Of a stretch of 64,000 nucleotides of DNA, positions 29,234 through 37,360 are shown piece after piece. Made by a program: the position numbers and the translations under genes. The stretch comes from Paramylibacter ulvae (lineage in GTDB: Bacteria; Pseudomonadota; Alphaproteobacteria; Rhodobacterales; Rhodobacteraceae). Position 1 is the stretch's first letter. Each line of letters opens with the position of its first letter. Below the pieces are notes generated by a model that was given only the letters and a program-made list of their open reading frames with translations, was not told the origin of the DNA and ran no database searches. Location of the stretch: assembly GCF_014652655.1 (NCBI RefSeq), contig NZ_BMZF01000002.1, positions 186,001 through 250,000 on the forward strand. The letters are read 5' to 3'.

Positions 29234-30106
29234 ATGAAAATCGGGTTTATTGGGCTTGGCAACATGGGCGGACCAATGGCGCATAATCTGGCGGTGGCTG
29301 GGCATGATGTGGCTGGCTTTGACACGGCAGGTGTTACAATTGATGGCGTAACATCGGTTGATACGGCTACAGATGCCGCAAACGGTGCTGATGTGGTGAT
29401 CACCATGTTGCCCAACGGTGCAATTTTGCGTGCGGTTGCGGATCAAATTATCCCTGCGATGAAATCAGGTGCTGTGTTTGTCGATTGCTCCACAGTCGAT
29501 GTTGATTCCGCGCGCGCAGTTGCAGATCAGGCAAATGCCGCAGGGCTTGGCGCGATTGATGCGCCTGTTTCGGGTGGCATTGGTGGTGCAACAAACGGCA
29601 CGCTTACATTCATGGCGGGTGGTGGCGCAGATGCGTTTGCCACGGCGGCCCCATTGTTGGAAATCATGGGGCAGAAATCTGTGCATTGCGGCGAAAGCGG
29701 TGCGGGCCAAGCGGCGAAAATTTGCAACAACATGATCCTTGGCATCACCATGATCGGCACCTGCGAGGCATTTGCGTTGGCCGATAAACTTGGCCTTGAT
29801 CGTCAAAAAATGTTTGATGTTGTTTCCACATCATCTGGGTATTCATGGTCAATGAACGCATATTGTCCCGCACCAGGTGTTGGCCCAGACAGCCCCGCCG
29901 ACAATGATTACAAACCTGGCTTTGCCGCTGAATTGATGTTGAAAGATTTACGCCTGTCACAACAAGCGGCAGAAAGTGCAGACGCCGCAACGCCACTGGG
30001 ACAAGCAGCAACCGATCTTTATACGCAATTTGTCGATAACGAAGATGGGCTTGGCATGGATTTTTCCGCAATGCTGCCGCGGTTTTCAAAACTTGGGCGT
30101 GGCTAA
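29234..30106 (+). CDS. mmsB: 3-hydroxyisobutyrate dehydrogenase
   Basis: 290-residue NAD-dependent beta-hydroxyacid dehydrogenase, expected to oxidise 3-hydroxyisobutyrate in valine breakdown. The Rossmann motif GFIGLGNMGGPMAHNL opens the protein. The substrate motif DAPVSGGIGGATNGTL and the catalytic lysine in GAGQAAKICNNM follow. The ATG at 29234 follows GGAGAGG. A short CTCTC/GAGAG stem includes that ribosome site. The rest of valine catabolism is not in the window, so related substrates are possible. Confidence 0.9.
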   Translation: MKIGFIGLGNMGGPMAHNLAVAGHDVAGFDTAGVTIDGVTSVDTATDAANGADVVITMLPNGAILRAVADQIIPAMKSGAVFVDCSTVDVDSARAVADQANAAGLGAIDAPVSGGIGGATNGTLTFMAGGGADAFATAAPLLEIMGQKSVHCGESGAGQAAKICNNMILGITMIGTCEAFALADKLGLDRQKMFDVVSTSSGYSWSMNAYCPAPGVGPDSPADNDYKPGFAAELMLKDLRLSQQAAESADAATPLGQAATDLYTQFVDNEDGLGMDFSAMLPRFSKLGRG

Positions 30107-30109
30107 CAG

Positions 30110-30703
30110 TTAGCGTAGCCGACGCAAATAAACATACCAAGCACCCGCACCACCGTGACGTTGTTGTGCGGGTGTCACCTGTAACACCAAATGGTTCAAT
30201 GCAGGGCTACGCAACCAATCAGGCAGGCTCTGACGTAACACGCCACCCTTTGGTCGGTTGAATTCATCAACGCCGTGCGTGCGCCCCTTTCCCGTAATCA
30301 CCAATATCATCCGCAACCCCGCGACATGGCTTTGGCGGATAAACATCGTGATGCGCTTTTGCGCCTGATCATATGTCATGCCGTGCAAATCAAGCGTTGC
30401 CTCGATTTCCATTTTACCTTTCAACAAGCGTTGAAAATTGCGCTTGTCCATATTGGGAGATGTTTTGGCGGGCGCCTCGCGAAAATCGGGACCAGAACCC
30501 TTGCGTGTTTCCACAACCTTATCACCAATGTGAAACGGCTGAATTGGTGATTGCGTTATGGGTGTTGTTGACCGCAATGTTTTGGCCGTTTTTATCGGTT
30601 TTGGAATGACCTTGCGCGGTGACAGGGGTTTCACACCGTCTGCAATCTGTTTCCAGATCGCGATGTCATCGTTACTTAACCCTTTGTTTTTCCCCCGCGC
30701 CAT
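30110..30703 (-). CDS. Smr domain protein
   Basis: 197-residue protein with a C-terminal Smr (MutS2-related) domain: the LDLHGMTYDQAQKRI motif at about residues 104-118 and the ITGKGRTH loop. Smr domains are nucleases acting on DNA or RNA, including ribosome rescue in some bacteria. The N-terminal 95 residues are basic and low in complexity. It lies two bases from mltA on the same strand and probably shares its transcript with the mltA-timA genes. Confidence 0.88.
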   Translation of the reverse strand: MARGKNKGLSNDDIAIWKQIADGVKPLSPRKVIPKPIKTAKTLRSTTPITQSPIQPFHIGDKVVETRKGSGPDFREAPAKTSPNMDKRNFQRLLKGKMEIEATLDLHGMTYDQAQKRITMFIRQSHVAGLRMILVITGKGRTHGVDEFNRPKGGVLRQSLPDWLRSPALNHLVLQVTPAQQRHGGAGAWYVYLRRLR

Positions 30704-30705
30704 TT

Positions 30706-31764
30706 CTAACCCTCTGGGAACAGACGGCGCACGGCCTCTAGCGGTAATAATACAAACATCCGTCCGCTTGATCGCGTGCGCCCCGCGATTGTTCCCGCAG
30801 ATTTGCCCGTGCCATAATAAATATCCGCACGTTGCAAACCTTTGATTGCGGAACCGACATCTTGGGCGATCATCAAGCGGCGCATCGGATCGCGCCCGCG
30901 CTTATCAATCCATACAGGCGCGCCAAGCGGAGTATAAATCGGATCAACCGCAACAGATCGTTCTGGCGTGATCGACACTTGCATAGCACCGATGGGCCCA
31001 TCGTTTTTGTTCAACGATTTAATTTCGCGAAAAAACACAAAGCCTGGGTTATGTGCCAACAACTCTTTCCCAGCGGCGGGGTTTTTGCGCACCCAGTTTT
31101 TGATTTTTTGCGCAGAAACCTGATGAATATTCATCGTACCACGACGCACCAATTCTTTGCCAATCGATTTGTATTTATGCCCATTAAACCCAGCATAGCC
31201 AACGCGGATGCCGTTGCCATTGGGGAACTTAATCCGCCCCGAACCTTGGATTTGCAAAAAGAACGCTTCGACAGGATCGGCAAGATAGGCGATTTCCAAA
31301 CCCCGCCCATCCAAAATTCCCGCTTGGATTTCCGCGCGTGTTTTCCACACCATGCCCTGTTTGATTTCGGGAGGTATGCGATAAATCGGATGTTGGAATT
31401 TACCCCCGCGCGTGCGCGACCCCGCAATTTCAGGTTCATAATATCCTGTGAACATTGTTGCCGCGTCTTCGCCGACAAGCACAGGGTGAAACAGGGTTTC
31501 AAAAAACTGTTTCGCATTTGGATTTGATTTTGCGATATGGCAAATCGGTTTCCAAACATCAGCATCAAAAAAATGCGCTGTGCGTGCCTTGGAACATGTT
31601 TTTTGAAATGCCTTAAGTGCGGCAGTGTGGTTATCCGTTTCCCAGCCTTTCAGCGCGGAAAACGGAACCTTACGAAATGACGCGCCATCAGCGGGCGTGT
31701 CTGCGTGAACACTTGCTGGCGTGAAAACCAACGCCAGTCCAACGATCAGGCGCGCAACAATCAT
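30706..31764 (-). CDS. mltA: Membrane-bound lytic murein transglycosylase A
   Basis: 352-residue peptidoglycan-cleaving enzyme of the outer membrane/periplasm. A signal peptide covers residues 1-21 (ASVHA). The MltA domain includes FTGYYEPEIAGSRT, the catalytic-aspartate region AVDPIYTPLGAPVWID and the 3D domain MIAQDVGSAIKG with its aspartates. No lipobox cysteine is present, so it may be soluble in the periplasm, unlike the E. coli lipoprotein. Four-base overlap with the TimA-like gene upstream. Confidence 0.93.
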   Translation of the reverse strand: MIVARLIVGLALVFTPASVHADTPADGASFRKVPFSALKGWETDNHTAALKAFQKTCSKARTAHFFDADVWKPICHIAKSNPNAKQFFETLFHPVLVGEDAATMFTGYYEPEIAGSRTRGGKFQHPIYRIPPEIKQGMVWKTRAEIQAGILDGRGLEIAYLADPVEAFFLQIQGSGRIKFPNGNGIRVGYAGFNGHKYKSIGKELVRRGTMNIHQVSAQKIKNWVRKNPAAGKELLAHNPGFVFFREIKSLNKNDGPIGAMQVSITPERSVAVDPIYTPLGAPVWIDKRGRDPMRRLMIAQDVGSAIKGLQRADIYYGTGKSAGTIAGRTRSSGRMFVLLPLEAVRRLFPEG

Positions 31765-32426
31765 CCGCCCGTTTCAACCAATTCCCAGTTGGGATCATCG
31801 CTGCCCATGGCGCGTGCAAATGTCCATTCATCACGCTGGCGTTTGATTGAGGTTTTATCGCCTTCGATAATTTCGTCCGCTTCATTTTTAACAACAGACG
31901 TCAATTCACATTCAAAGAACACGGTGATTTCACCCGTTTTGGTGGACCCATCGAAACTTGCGTCTTTGAGTTCCATTTGACGAATGCCAACGAATTGCGC
32001 GTCAACCTTTAGCCCTTGTTCTTGGCGGGCATCGATCACGGACTTAAAGCTTTCATAGGCGTCTTCTGACAGGAACATTTTCAATGTTTCCAAATCATCG
32101 CTCTCAAATGCCATCAGGATCATTTCATAGGCTTGGCGTGACCCTGCCAAAAATTCATCAACGGTAAATGATGGTTCTGCGCGTTTCATTGCGGCCAATG
32201 CCTTGCCGGCCATTGATTTCACATCAACATGATCCGCGATATCGGCATCGACACCGCCATCCAAAACCGTCAGGTTTGGACCTTTGCGATCAGCCGCGGC
32301 TGATTTTGCCGTTGGATCCTTTTTTGGTTCGAATCCATCCCGCGTGCCCAAAACACTGCGCAATTTCAGTATCAGAAACACTGCGATAATCGCCAATACA
32401 ATCAGTTGTGTACTTGCAGAGCCCAT
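31761..32426 (-). CDS. Tim44/TimA family protein
   Basis: 221-residue inner-membrane protein. One N-terminal transmembrane segment (STQLIVLAIIAVFLILKL) is followed by a linker and a Tim44-like domain (EFLAGSRQAYEMILMAFESDDLETLKMFLSEDAYESF; DEWTFARAMGSDDPNWELVETG). Alphaproteobacterial relatives are ancestors of the mitochondrial import factor Tim44; TimA associates with the inner membrane. The ATG at 32426 follows AGAGG. Operon with mltA and smr, divergent from fxsA. Confidence 0.9.
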   Translation of the reverse strand: MGSASTQLIVLAIIAVFLILKLRSVLGTRDGFEPKKDPTAKSAAADRKGPNLTVLDGGVDADIADHVDVKSMAGKALAAMKRAEPSFTVDEFLAGSRQAYEMILMAFESDDLETLKMFLSEDAYESFKSVIDARQEQGLKVDAQFVGIRQMELKDASFDGSTKTGEITVFFECELTSVVKNEADEIIEGDKTSIKRQRDEWTFARAMGSDDPNWELVETGG

Positions 32427-32536
32427 TTTAACCTCTTCACATTTGCGCAATCACCCTGTTGCATCGCGCCCTTTGCTCCTATCTAAGTCACATAGCGGGC
32501 TTAGTCCACTAAACTGACGTAAAATTGAGGTGTCCC

Positions 32537-33019
32537 ATGTGGCTATTTTTAATCCTTGTGCTGGTTCCGATCATTGAAATCGCTCTGTTTATTCAAGTTG
32601 GCGGGTTTTTGGGGCTGTGGCCAACTCTTGCGATCGTGATTTTAACTGCTTTTGCAGGTACTGCATTATTACGAAGCCAAGGTTTTGCCGTCATGGGGCA
32701 ATTGCAAAACAGCATGGCGCGCGGCGAAAGTCCCGTAAACCCAATGGTCAATGGTGCGCTGATCCTAGTCGCAGGCGTCGTGTTGTTAACCCCAGGGTTT
32801 TTCACAGATGCAGTTGGTATCTTGTTGTTGATCCCACCTGTTCGCGCCGCGATCATCAAATGGGGTGGCGCCAAGATGCTAAACTCTGCAAATGTGCACA
32901 TCTATTCCAATCAACCCGAACAACCCCAACAGCGCGAACCAAGCAACACGGTTGAGGGAGATTTCAGTGTCATTGACGATGACCAAGACCCTGGAAATTC
33001 AGGTTGGACGAAACACTGA
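32537..33019 (+). CDS. fxsA: FxsA family membrane protein
   Basis: 160-residue FxsA protein. Hydrophobic segments at about 1-20, 25-45 and 70-100 span the inner membrane, with the family motif LLTPGFFTDAVGILLLIPPVR and a hydrophilic Gln/Pro-rich tail. E. coli FxsA suppresses phage T7 exclusion by the F plasmid; the native role is unknown. I use the ATG at 32537 (MWLFLIL) preceded by GAGGTG; a TTG 12 bases upstream is less likely. It lies between the TimA-like gene and secB, as in many alphaproteobacteria. Confidence 0.9.
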   Translation: MWLFLILVLVPIIEIALFIQVGGFLGLWPTLAIVILTAFAGTALLRSQGFAVMGQLQNSMARGESPVNPMVNGALILVAGVVLLTPGFFTDAVGILLLIPPVRAAIIKWGGAKMLNSANVHIYSNQPEQPQQREPSNTVEGDFSVIDDDQDPGNSGWTKH

Positions 33020-33079
33020 TTGTCCATTGATTGAATAGTTGTTAGACACAGGCTGAATTTTGTAAACGGAGCTTATCTG

Positions 33080-33550
33080 ATGGCTAAAAATGAAGAAGCG
33101 GCGGCGCCACAAGCACCGTCAATGCAATGCGTAAATCAATACATTCGCGATATGTCTTTTGAAAATATCGCAGCCCAAAAAAACATCGGCAAATCTGTTC
33201 AGCCTGAAATCAGCGTTCAAGTTAATCTTGATGCGCGCAAAGGTGGCGACGATCAATACGAAGTTATCCAAAAACTGACCGTCTCTGCGAAAACAGATGA
33301 CGAAACCGTATTCTTGATGGAATTGGATTATGCGGGTCTGTTTGTGATCCAAAACGTACCCGAAGATCAGCTTCATCCGTTTTTGATGATCGAATGCCCA
33401 CGCATGTTGTTCCCATTCATGCGCCGCATTGTGCGCGATGTGACCGCAGATGGTGGATACCCTCCGCTGAACGTGGACAACATCGATTATCTGGCGCTGT
33501 ACCGTTCAGAGCTGCAACGCCGCGCTGCAGAAGAAGCGACAAAAAACTAA
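33080..33550 (+). CDS. secB: Protein-export chaperone SecB
   Basis: 156-residue cytoplasmic chaperone that holds preproteins unfolded and hands them to SecA. Family segments IRDMSFENIAAQKN, FLMELDYAGLFVIQNVPEDQLHPFL and ECPRMLFPFMRRIVRDVTADGGYPPL are clear. A GGAG site precedes the ATG. A rho-independent terminator follows. The SecB-binding zinc tail of SecA is intact in this genome. Confidence 0.96.
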   Translation: MAKNEEAAAPQAPSMQCVNQYIRDMSFENIAAQKNIGKSVQPEISVQVNLDARKGGDDQYEVIQKLTVSAKTDDETVFLMELDYAGLFVIQNVPEDQLHPFLMIECPRMLFPFMRRIVRDVTADGGYPPLNVDNIDYLALYRSELQRRAAEEATKN

Positions 33551-33570
33551 TTAGTCGTTTTGCGAATTTT

Positions 33571-33600
33571 AAGGGTGGTCAATTTGGCCACCCTTTTATT
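33571..33600 (+). terminator. secB rho-independent terminator
   Basis: Stem AAGGGTGGTC / GGCCACCCTT (one wobble pair) with an AATTT loop, then TTATTTT. It lies 20 bases after the secB stop and touches the end of the convergent dnaQ gene. On the minus strand no T-run follows, so it serves secB only. Confidence 0.85.
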
Positions 33601-34288
33601 TTGAAAACTTATTCCACAACGCGCCATCACCAATTTTGCCGATAAATTCAGCATGTGCGGAAATTTCATCTGGCGTCAGTTTGCTGGGCAATGGGGTTTC
33701 ACGCGGCTTTGCCACCCAATCGGATTGCTTCACTTGTGTATCGGTGCCCGCCACAACATTCAGTGAAAAATCAGGCTGACGACCACCGATAAGTTCCAAA
33801 TATACCTCTGCCAAAATTTCGGAATCGAGCAACGCGCCGTGTTTTTCACGCGATGAATTATCAACACCAAAGCGACGACAAAGCGCATCCAATGAATTTT
33901 GTGCACCTGGAAATTTTTTCCGCGCTAATTCAAGGCTGTCCAATGATTGCGACATGGGGATCGTTGGCAAATTTGCACGCCCCAACTCAGCATTGATAAA
34001 TTTCATATCAAAGTTGGCGTTATGCGCAATCAACACGCCATCACCCACGAAATCCAAAAATGCCTGACCAACCTCTTTGAAGGTTGGGTAATCCTTTAGG
34101 AAATCAATCGATAACCCGTGCACCTGAAACGCGTCATCGGGCATATCGCGTTCGGGGTTGATATATTGGTGATACACACGCCCCGTTGGCAAATGTTCAT
34201 GCAATTCAACCGCACCAATTTCAACCAGCCGATCACCCGATGCTGGATCAAAACCAGTTGTTTCCGTATCCCAAACGATTTCGCGCAT
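33596..34288 (-). CDS. dnaQ: DNA polymerase III epsilon subunit
   Basis: 230-residue 3'-5' proofreading exonuclease. Exo motifs: ExoI DTETTGFDP (D7, E9), ExoII HNANFDMKF, ExoIII HGALLDSE with its histidine and aspartate. The C-terminal tail presumably binds the alpha subunit. It is read in one direction with coaE, aroE and maf, the usual alphaproteobacterial order next to the chromosome origin; two bases separate it from coaE. Confidence 0.96.
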   Translation of the reverse strand: MREIVWDTETTGFDPASGDRLVEIGAVELHEHLPTGRVYHQYINPERDMPDDAFQVHGLSIDFLKDYPTFKEVGQAFLDFVGDGVLIAHNANFDMKFINAELGRANLPTIPMSQSLDSLELARKKFPGAQNSLDALCRRFGVDNSSREKHGALLDSEILAEVYLELIGGRQPDFSLNVVAGTDTQVKQSDWVAKPRETPLPSKLTPDEISAHAEFIGKIGDGALWNKFSK

Positions 34289-34290
34289 GA

Positions 34291-34884
34291 TTAATCCTTG
34301 GTCAATTGTTCGATTAAATTATGCACGTCTGATTGAACCTGTTCCAGTGAATTCGTTTCAATCACAAAATCTGCGCGTTCACGTTTTTCTGCATCGGGGG
34401 TTTGGCGCGACAGGATCATTTCGAATGATTTCTCATCCATGCCACGTTTCAATACACGGGCGCGTTGTTCATCCACAGTTGTTGACACAACCAACACACC
34501 GTCCACCCATTCATCCGCACCCGCTTCAAACAAAAGCGGGATATCCACCACAGCAAGTGGTAGGTTCAATTCGCGACATCTATCCAAAAACGCATCGCGG
34601 TGCATACGAATGGCGGGGTGCACGATCTTTTCCAGTTTCGCAAATAGTGACGTATCCGCCTGTAACACATTGCGCAACCGATCACGGTTTACACCATCGC
34701 CATCCACCGCAATGGGTGCGAGCGCGGCGATCTTTTCAATCGTATCAGTATGCGATGTATATAATTCATGCACCGCCGCATCCGCATCCCACACAGCAAT
34801 CTGTGCATCGCGAAACATATTCGCCGTGGTCGTTTTTCCCATTCCAATGGAACCCGTCAGCCCCAAAACATAAAGTTTGCTCAT
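34291..34884 (-). CDS. coaE: Dephospho-CoA kinase
   Basis: 197-residue enzyme that phosphorylates dephospho-CoA in the last step of coenzyme A synthesis. The P-loop GLTGSIGMGKTT opens the protein; AVVDIPLLFEAG and the R-rich LSRQTPDAEKRERAD lid follow. It overlaps the aroE stop by four bases, consistent with translational coupling. Confidence 0.96.
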   Translation of the reverse strand: MSKLYVLGLTGSIGMGKTTTANMFRDAQIAVWDADAAVHELYTSHTDTIEKIAALAPIAVDGDGVNRDRLRNVLQADTSLFAKLEKIVHPAIRMHRDAFLDRCRELNLPLAVVDIPLLFEAGADEWVDGVLVVSTTVDEQRARVLKRGMDEKSFEMILSRQTPDAEKRERADFVIETNSLEQVQSDVHNLIEQLTKD

Positions 34885-35702
34885 AGCGCATCCAATACAC
34901 GTTGGCGTAGCGTTTCATCAACAACGGGGCGTACGCCAAACCACGCCGCAAACCCAGGCACCGCCTGATGCAATAACATGCCCAACCCATCCACGGTGGC
35001 ACAACCCTGTTGCGCTGCATTTCTTAATAATTCGGTTTCCAGTGGATTATAAACAATGTCCGTCACCAATGTTGATGGGTTCAGATTGGCACAAGAAAAT
35101 TCCAACGGATCGCTGCCCACCATTCCAAGCGACGTTGTGTTCACCACCGTTGAAACAGCAACCGACGCAGGTGCGGCATCTGCCCAATCCGCCACAACCA
35201 CGCGGCGCCCAAAATGTGTCGCCAGATTTTCGGCACGGCTTCGTGTGCGGTTAACCAAAATAATTTCCGGCACACCTGCCTCGATCAATGCAGATAGGAT
35301 CGCGCGCGCCGCCCCCCCCGCGCCCAACACCAATGCCGGACCCGCGCCAACATTCCATTCGGGCGCACGCTGCATCACATTATTGATGAAACCTTCGCCG
35401 TCGGTGTTATCTGCATGAATTTTTCCGTTCTGAAAAACCAGCGTATTAGCAGCACCAATATTGTCAGCACGATCTGATACATTGTCCGCAATCGCCAATG
35501 CGGATTCTTTGTGTGGTACGGTCACATTCACACCCGCGTAACCATCATCAATCAATCGCTTGATACCATCTGAAAATTCATCAGGAGATAACGCAATTTT
35601 TTCATAGCTGCCATCAAGCCCGTGTTTATCCAACCAATAGCCGTGGATAATTGGCGATTTGCTTTGGGATATTGGCCAACCGATTACACCCGCTTTGATC
35701 AT
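34881..35702 (-). CDS. aroE: Shikimate dehydrogenase
   Basis: 273-residue NADPH-dependent enzyme of the shikimate pathway for aromatic amino acids. The SKSPIIHGYW substrate motif, the NVTVPHKE loop with the catalytic lysine, GAGGAARAI for NADPH and the NRTRSRA phosphate site are all visible. It overlaps both coaE and maf by four bases. Confidence 0.96.
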   Translation of the reverse strand: MIKAGVIGWPISQSKSPIIHGYWLDKHGLDGSYEKIALSPDEFSDGIKRLIDDGYAGVNVTVPHKESALAIADNVSDRADNIGAANTLVFQNGKIHADNTDGEGFINNVMQRAPEWNVGAGPALVLGAGGAARAILSALIEAGVPEIILVNRTRSRAENLATHFGRRVVVADWADAAPASVAVSTVVNTTSLGMVGSDPLEFSCANLNPSTLVTDIVYNPLETELLRNAAQQGCATVDGLGMLLHQAVPGFAAWFGVRPVVDETLRQRVLDAL

Positions 35703-36298
35703 GTTTCGATCACTCCTCTTGTGCGCAAAAAAGCGACCACCTCTAATAAAGGGAAGCCAAGCACGGTGAAATAATCACCTTGGATACGCGAAAATAATTG
35801 AACACCTTCGGATTCCAAAAAGTAGCACCCAACCGATTGCAATAAATCCTCGCCGCCACGTGCAAGATACCCATCCAGAAATTCATCTGAAAATTCACGC
35901 ATAAAAAGCTGTGCACGACCGACGGTGCGCCACACAGGTTTTCCATCCTCAAATATCACAGCCGCCGATAATAATTGATGTGGCTTGCCGCGCAGCGACA
36001 AAAGTTTTTCGCGCGCCTCGGCCAATGTCGTTGCCTTGTCATATATTTGATTTTCACAAACCAAAACCTGATCACATCCGATGACCAAACCCGATGGATG
36101 TTTGCCAACAATACGAAGCGCCTTATATTCAGCCAACGCATCAACAATATCATTTGGCTTTGCACCCTCTGACAATAGCGATGCCTTGATTGCGGCTTCG
36201 TCAACTTTTGCAGGGATAACATCAAAAGATACCCCAGCGGAACGCAATAAATCAGCGCGGGTTTTCGATCCAGAGGCAAGAATAACAGTGTGTTTCAT
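35699..36298 (-). CDS. maf: Maf nucleotide pyrophosphatase
   Basis: 199-residue Maf protein that hydrolyses non-canonical nucleoside triphosphates. The N-terminal LASGSKTRADLL signature and the GCDQVLV loop with its catalytic aspartate are present. It is the last minus-strand gene before the origin region and the promoter-proximal gene of maf-aroE-coaE-dnaQ. In many alphaproteobacteria the regulatory kinase gene ppsR lies between maf and the origin; it is not here. Confidence 0.94.
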   Translation of the reverse strand: MKHTVILASGSKTRADLLRSAGVSFDVIPAKVDEAAIKASLLSEGAKPNDIVDALAEYKALRIVGKHPSGLVIGCDQVLVCENQIYDKATTLAEAREKLLSLRGKPHQLLSAAVIFEDGKPVWRTVGRAQLFMREFSDEFLDGYLARGGEDLLQSVGCYFLESEGVQLFSRIQGDYFTVLGFPLLEVVAFLRTRGVIET

Positions 36299-36356
36299 CG
36301 CGCTGTTATAGCCACGGAAATCATAGAGATGAAGTACAGTTTTATCCTCACAACCC

Positions 36357-36365
36357 TGTGGATAA
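36357..36365 (-). other. Consensus DnaA box
   Basis: Perfect TTATCCACA on the minus strand inside the putative oriC. A one-mismatch box lies seven bases to its left, so the two form a tight pair near the maf start. Confidence 0.75.
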
Positions 36366-36534
36366 CCGATGTATGAAACAGAGATGAAATTTGAACAACG
36401 TGAATGGATTTAAACAATCCAAAATAATCCACGTACCATTCCCCGACATTCGGTTTTTCACACACAATGAATAACGTTGAATATTTTCAATCATGGAATC
36501 GTAGATAGTTTATAAATTTGGACTTATCCCAAGT

Positions 36535-36543
36535 TTATCCACA
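36535..36543 (+). other. Consensus DnaA box
   Basis: Perfect TTATCCACA on the plus strand at the left border of the most AT-rich segment of the putative oriC, a position expected for a box that directs strand opening. A weaker box (TTATCCCAA) lies just to its left. Confidence 0.75.
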
Positions 36544-36767
36544 GAAATATTAATGATTTAACTTACTGATAAATAATCTTTTTAGTTCATTTTACAAACC
36601 AATGGAGATATTTAATCCACATAGTGTATTATTCCAAATTTTGTGCGCAAAACTGTGCATAAAATTTGATCCACGATATTCATGGGTATCTACAACAACA
36701 ACAATTCTCTTTCTTTCTTATTTATTATAGATAGGAAGAAAGACCTTCTCTTAATCAGGCTTAGAAA

Positions 36768-37217
36768 ATGGATATTCTTTCAACAATTTATCCTTGGGTA
36801 AAATCGATACATGTAATTGCAGTGATTTCTTGGATGGCTGGAATGCTCTATCTTCCCAGATTATTTGTGTATCATGTTGAAACAGATCCTACGCATATCA
36901 ATGCGGATGAAACATTGGTGCGTTGGGAATATTTATTAATCAAACGCATCATTAATCCTGCAATGGCGGTCACTTGGATTTGTGGGATATTAATGCTGAT
37001 GACGCCTGGGATCATTGATTGGGGCCAAGGTTGGATTTGGGTCAAATTAATTTCGGTGATTTTGATGTCAGGATTTCATGGCTTCCTTAGTAAACAAAGA
37101 AAGCTGTTAGCCGCTGGTCAGCGCCCTTATTCTGGCAAAGCCTATCGTATGTTAAACGAGGTGCCGACCGTGTTAATGATAATCATTGTTATCATGGTGA
37201 TCGTACGTCCGTTTTAA
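36768..37217 (+). CDS. hemJ: Protoporphyrinogen IX oxidase HemJ
   Basis: 149-residue four-helix membrane protein of the HemJ/UPF0093 family, which oxidises protoporphyrinogen IX in bacteria lacking HemG and HemY. The conserved first-helix histidine in KSIHVIAVISWMAGMLYLPR and the YHVE segment are visible, as is the HxxxxKQR loop (FHGFLSKQRKLLA). It stands between the origin and rho, and feeds substrate to HemH (5.4 kb). First plus-strand gene right of oriC. Confidence 0.92.
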   Translation: MDILSTIYPWVKSIHVIAVISWMAGMLYLPRLFVYHVETDPTHINADETLVRWEYLLIKRIINPAMAVTWICGILMLMTPGIIDWGQGWIWVKLISVILMSGFHGFLSKQRKLLAAGQRPYSGKAYRMLNEVPTVLMIIIVIMVIVRPF

Positions 37218-37234
37218 ACGGTTTGACTCTGACC

Positions 37235-37265
37235 CTGTGTTTCACGTATGGATTGGGAAACACGG
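37235..37265 (+). promoter_or_regulatory. Inverted repeat in the rho leader with a split parS sequence
   Basis: Arms CTGTGTTTC and GAAACACGG (37235-37243 and 37257-37265, one wobble) enclose a 13-base loop. Inside it lies a parS 16-mer cut in two: TGTTTCACGT at 37238-37247 and GAAACA at 37257-37262, with nine bases inserted. It may be a decayed ParB site, a regulatory hairpin of rho, or both. rho genes are often autoregulated in a leader like this 143-base one. Confidence 0.5.
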
Positions 37266-37360
37266 TTTGGTGTCTCCCACCGCAAGTATAAACCGTTCCT
37301 CAAAAATGAAATATTCCCATGTGCCAATACGGTACGTGATGATCTGTATGGATGTGACTA

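Larger units (their letters stand above)
36299..36767. other. Probable chromosomal replication origin (oriC)
   Basis: 469-base gene-free gap, AT-rich throughout. Perfect DnaA boxes TTATCCACA lie at 36357-36365 (minus) and 36535-36543 (plus). One-mismatch boxes are at 36342-36350 (TTATCCTCA), 36613-36621 (TAATCCACA) and 36654-36662 (minus, TTATGCACA). Two-mismatch candidates are at 36425, 36524, 36642 and 36667. The stretch 36541-36600 has only about 12 G/C in 60 bases and could be the unwinding element. Gene orientation changes here, minus to the left and plus to the right, and parAB with parS lies within 8 kb. Alphaproteobacterial origins lie in this neighbourhood, so the call is strong though unproven. 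Confidence 0.8.
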
